A stretch of 39,087 nt of DNA. Source: RGIG9060 sp036307825. GTDB lineage: Bacteria; Spirochaetota; Spirochaetia; Treponematales; Treponemataceae. The position numbers and the translations under genes were made by a program. Under the pieces are notes generated by a model that made no database searches, was not told the origin of the DNA, and was given only the letters and a program-made list of their open reading frames with translations. The first letter of the stretch is position 1. Each line of letters opens with the position of its first letter. The stretch spans positions 1 to 39,087 of the forward strand of contig JAXJWW010000019.1 in assembly GCA_036307825.1 (NCBI GenBank), read 5' to 3'. Positions 38,341 to 39,087 of this stretch are shown here, piece after piece.

Positions 38341-39087
38341 TAGTTATCTCCTTTTGTATTTGAAAGCTTTTTAATAACTTTAACAATGTTCATTGAAATT
38401 GGACATTTGTTCAAACAGCGTCCACAACCTACACATCCGTAGATTCCTTCATTTTTTGTAGGATAGTAAACGAGTTTGTGCATAAATCTTTGTCTAAATC
38501 TTTCAAGTTGAGATTTGCGTGGATTTTCAGCAGCCATTTTTGTAAAGTCAGAATACATACAACTATCCCAACATCTAAAACGCTTAACGCCTTTTCCTGT
38601 ATTGAAATCTCGAATATCGTAACATTGACAAGTTGGACAAACAAATGTACAAGTTCCACAACCTAAACAAGTTTCTGAAAGTTTTTCCCATTCTGGAGAA
38701 TTGAACAATTCCAAAAGATTTTCACCTTTGAATTTTGCCATATCTTGTTTAGCAAGTGCTTGTGAATTCATTAATTCTGTTGTTGCATCTTTAATTTCTT
38801 CAACTGCGTCAACATCTGCATCGTTTGTGTTTTCTGTTAATGAAGAAATTGAAGCTAAAAAGTTTTTACCTTTTTCTGTATTTGCTTCAAACCAGATAGT
38901 TTCATCATCCATCCAAGAAGCAACATCACCTGCTGGATTTGCAACATCAATATTAAAAAGTGAACAGAAACAAGTTGGAGCCATTGTGTTACAACTTAAT
39001 GTAACGATAGTTCCGTGTTCTCTTCGATTTTTGTAGAATGTATCAACTGGGTCAACAAGGAAAACTCTATCAAGAATTTCAAAACTC
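38340..39087 (-). CDS. 4Fe-4S dicluster protein (AsrA/hydrogenase-beta type), 5' end beyond the window
   Basis: The frame stays open from 39087, so the gene is truncated by the window edge and the Met at 38984 is internal. The visible ~248 residues carry the family features: an N-terminal region ending NTMAPTCFC, LSETCLGCGTCTFVCPTCQC, then FRCWDSCMYSDFTKMAAENPR, RQRFMHKL, and a second cluster GCVGCGRCLNKCPI. This is the electron-relay partner of AsrB/HydG-type subunits in anaerobic sulfite reductase and cytosolic hydrogenases. First visible gene of the minus-strand reductase operon. What lies further upstream decides whether additional catalytic subunits exist. Confidence 0.85.
   Translation of the reverse strand, partial: SFEILDRVFLVDPVDTFYKNRREHGTIVTLSCNTMAPTCFCSLFNIDVANPAGDVASWMDDETIWFEANTEKGKNFLASISSLTENTNDADVDAVEEIKDATTELMNSQALAKQDMAKFKGENLLELFNSPEWEKLSETCLGCGTCTFVCPTCQCYDIRDFNTGKGVKRFRCWDSCMYSDFTKMAAENPRKSQLERFRQRFMHKLVYYPTKNEGIYGCVGCGRCLNKCPISMNIVKVIKKLSNTKGDN

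Noticed and set aside
38984..38984. Met at 38984 as the start of the 4Fe-4S protein
   Set aside because: The frame is open to the window edge and the upstream residues (YKNRREHGTIVTLSCNT) fit the family, so the gene is cut by the window.
37513..39087. Anaerobic sulfite reductase operon
   Set aside because: AsrA- and AsrB-like subunits are present but no AsrC sirohaem subunit is seen; the next genes are fumarate-reductase-like. Only the sequence beyond the edge could revive this.
1..39087. CRISPR arrays, tRNA or rRNA genes, insertion sequences, prophage
   Set aside because: No spaced direct repeats, cloverleaf-like segments, transposase motifs or phage genes were found on reading the window; a dedicated tRNA or covariance-model scan was not possible.

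Overview
The window looks like chromosomal DNA of a host-associated anaerobic spirochaete, most likely a low-GC Treponema (roughly one third G+C by eye). The basis is the overall gene set, many lipoproteins with relaxed lipoboxes (FSSC, NFSC), and family resemblance recalled from memory. No database search was possible, so the genus is an inference. No phage, insertion sequence, CRISPR array, tRNA or rRNA was seen. It reads as a compact core-metabolism region with a few unusual modules.

Layout: 1-409 is AT-rich intergenic DNA with a (TAT)8 microsatellite and a GC-richer hairpin block. Next come fhs (formate-tetrahydrofolate ligase), a C11-family lipoprotein peptidase and queD, facing an orphan hisH-hisF pair. 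5.5-13.2 kb holds a small membrane protein, a RecQ-type helicase, an OmpA-like protein, a membrane-anchored Holliday-junction-resolvase-related protein, azlCD (branched-chain amino-acid export), a small beta-barrel candidate, coaX and hisS. A five-gene minus-strand cell-envelope cluster (13.2-16.3 kb) diverges from secA. A small membrane protein follows, then rplM-rpsI-recX behind a long structured leader, then an unusual HTH-receiver regulator. A strong bidirectional hairpin at 21.93 kb separates this from a minus-strand run: prs-like, a short FGGY kinase, a metallo-beta-lactamase-fold hydrolase, a DUF975 membrane protein and sppA.

An amidohydrolase-like protein lacking its catalytic barrel (27.2-27.8 kb) diverges from a plus-strand operon of diaminobutyrate aminotransferase (dat), diaminobutyrate decarboxylase (ddc) and a large U32 protein. 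Together dat and ddc should make 1,3-diaminopropane. After a thioesterase and a second bidirectional terminator, the rest of the window is a minus-strand operon running off the right edge. In transcription order it holds a 4Fe-4S dicluster protein, an FAD/NAD-binding 2Fe-2S oxidoreductase, a 2Fe-2S plus 2x4Fe-4S protein, a fumarate-reductase-type flavoprotein, an AspT/SucE/YbjL-type carboxylate transporter and a small thioredoxin-like 2Fe-2S protein. I read it as a soluble NAD(P)H-to-fumarate electron chain coupled to succinate export. This is the best candidate for a less-described system here.

A second pattern is regulatory. At least seven genes (fhs, hisH, the 10382 gene, hisS, the 16265 lipoprotein, secA and the 24600 hydrolase) lack a Shine-Dalgarno sequence and have a -10 box ending 5-7 nt before the start codon. 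This suggests leaderless transcripts, while other genes in the window have good Shine-Dalgarno sites.
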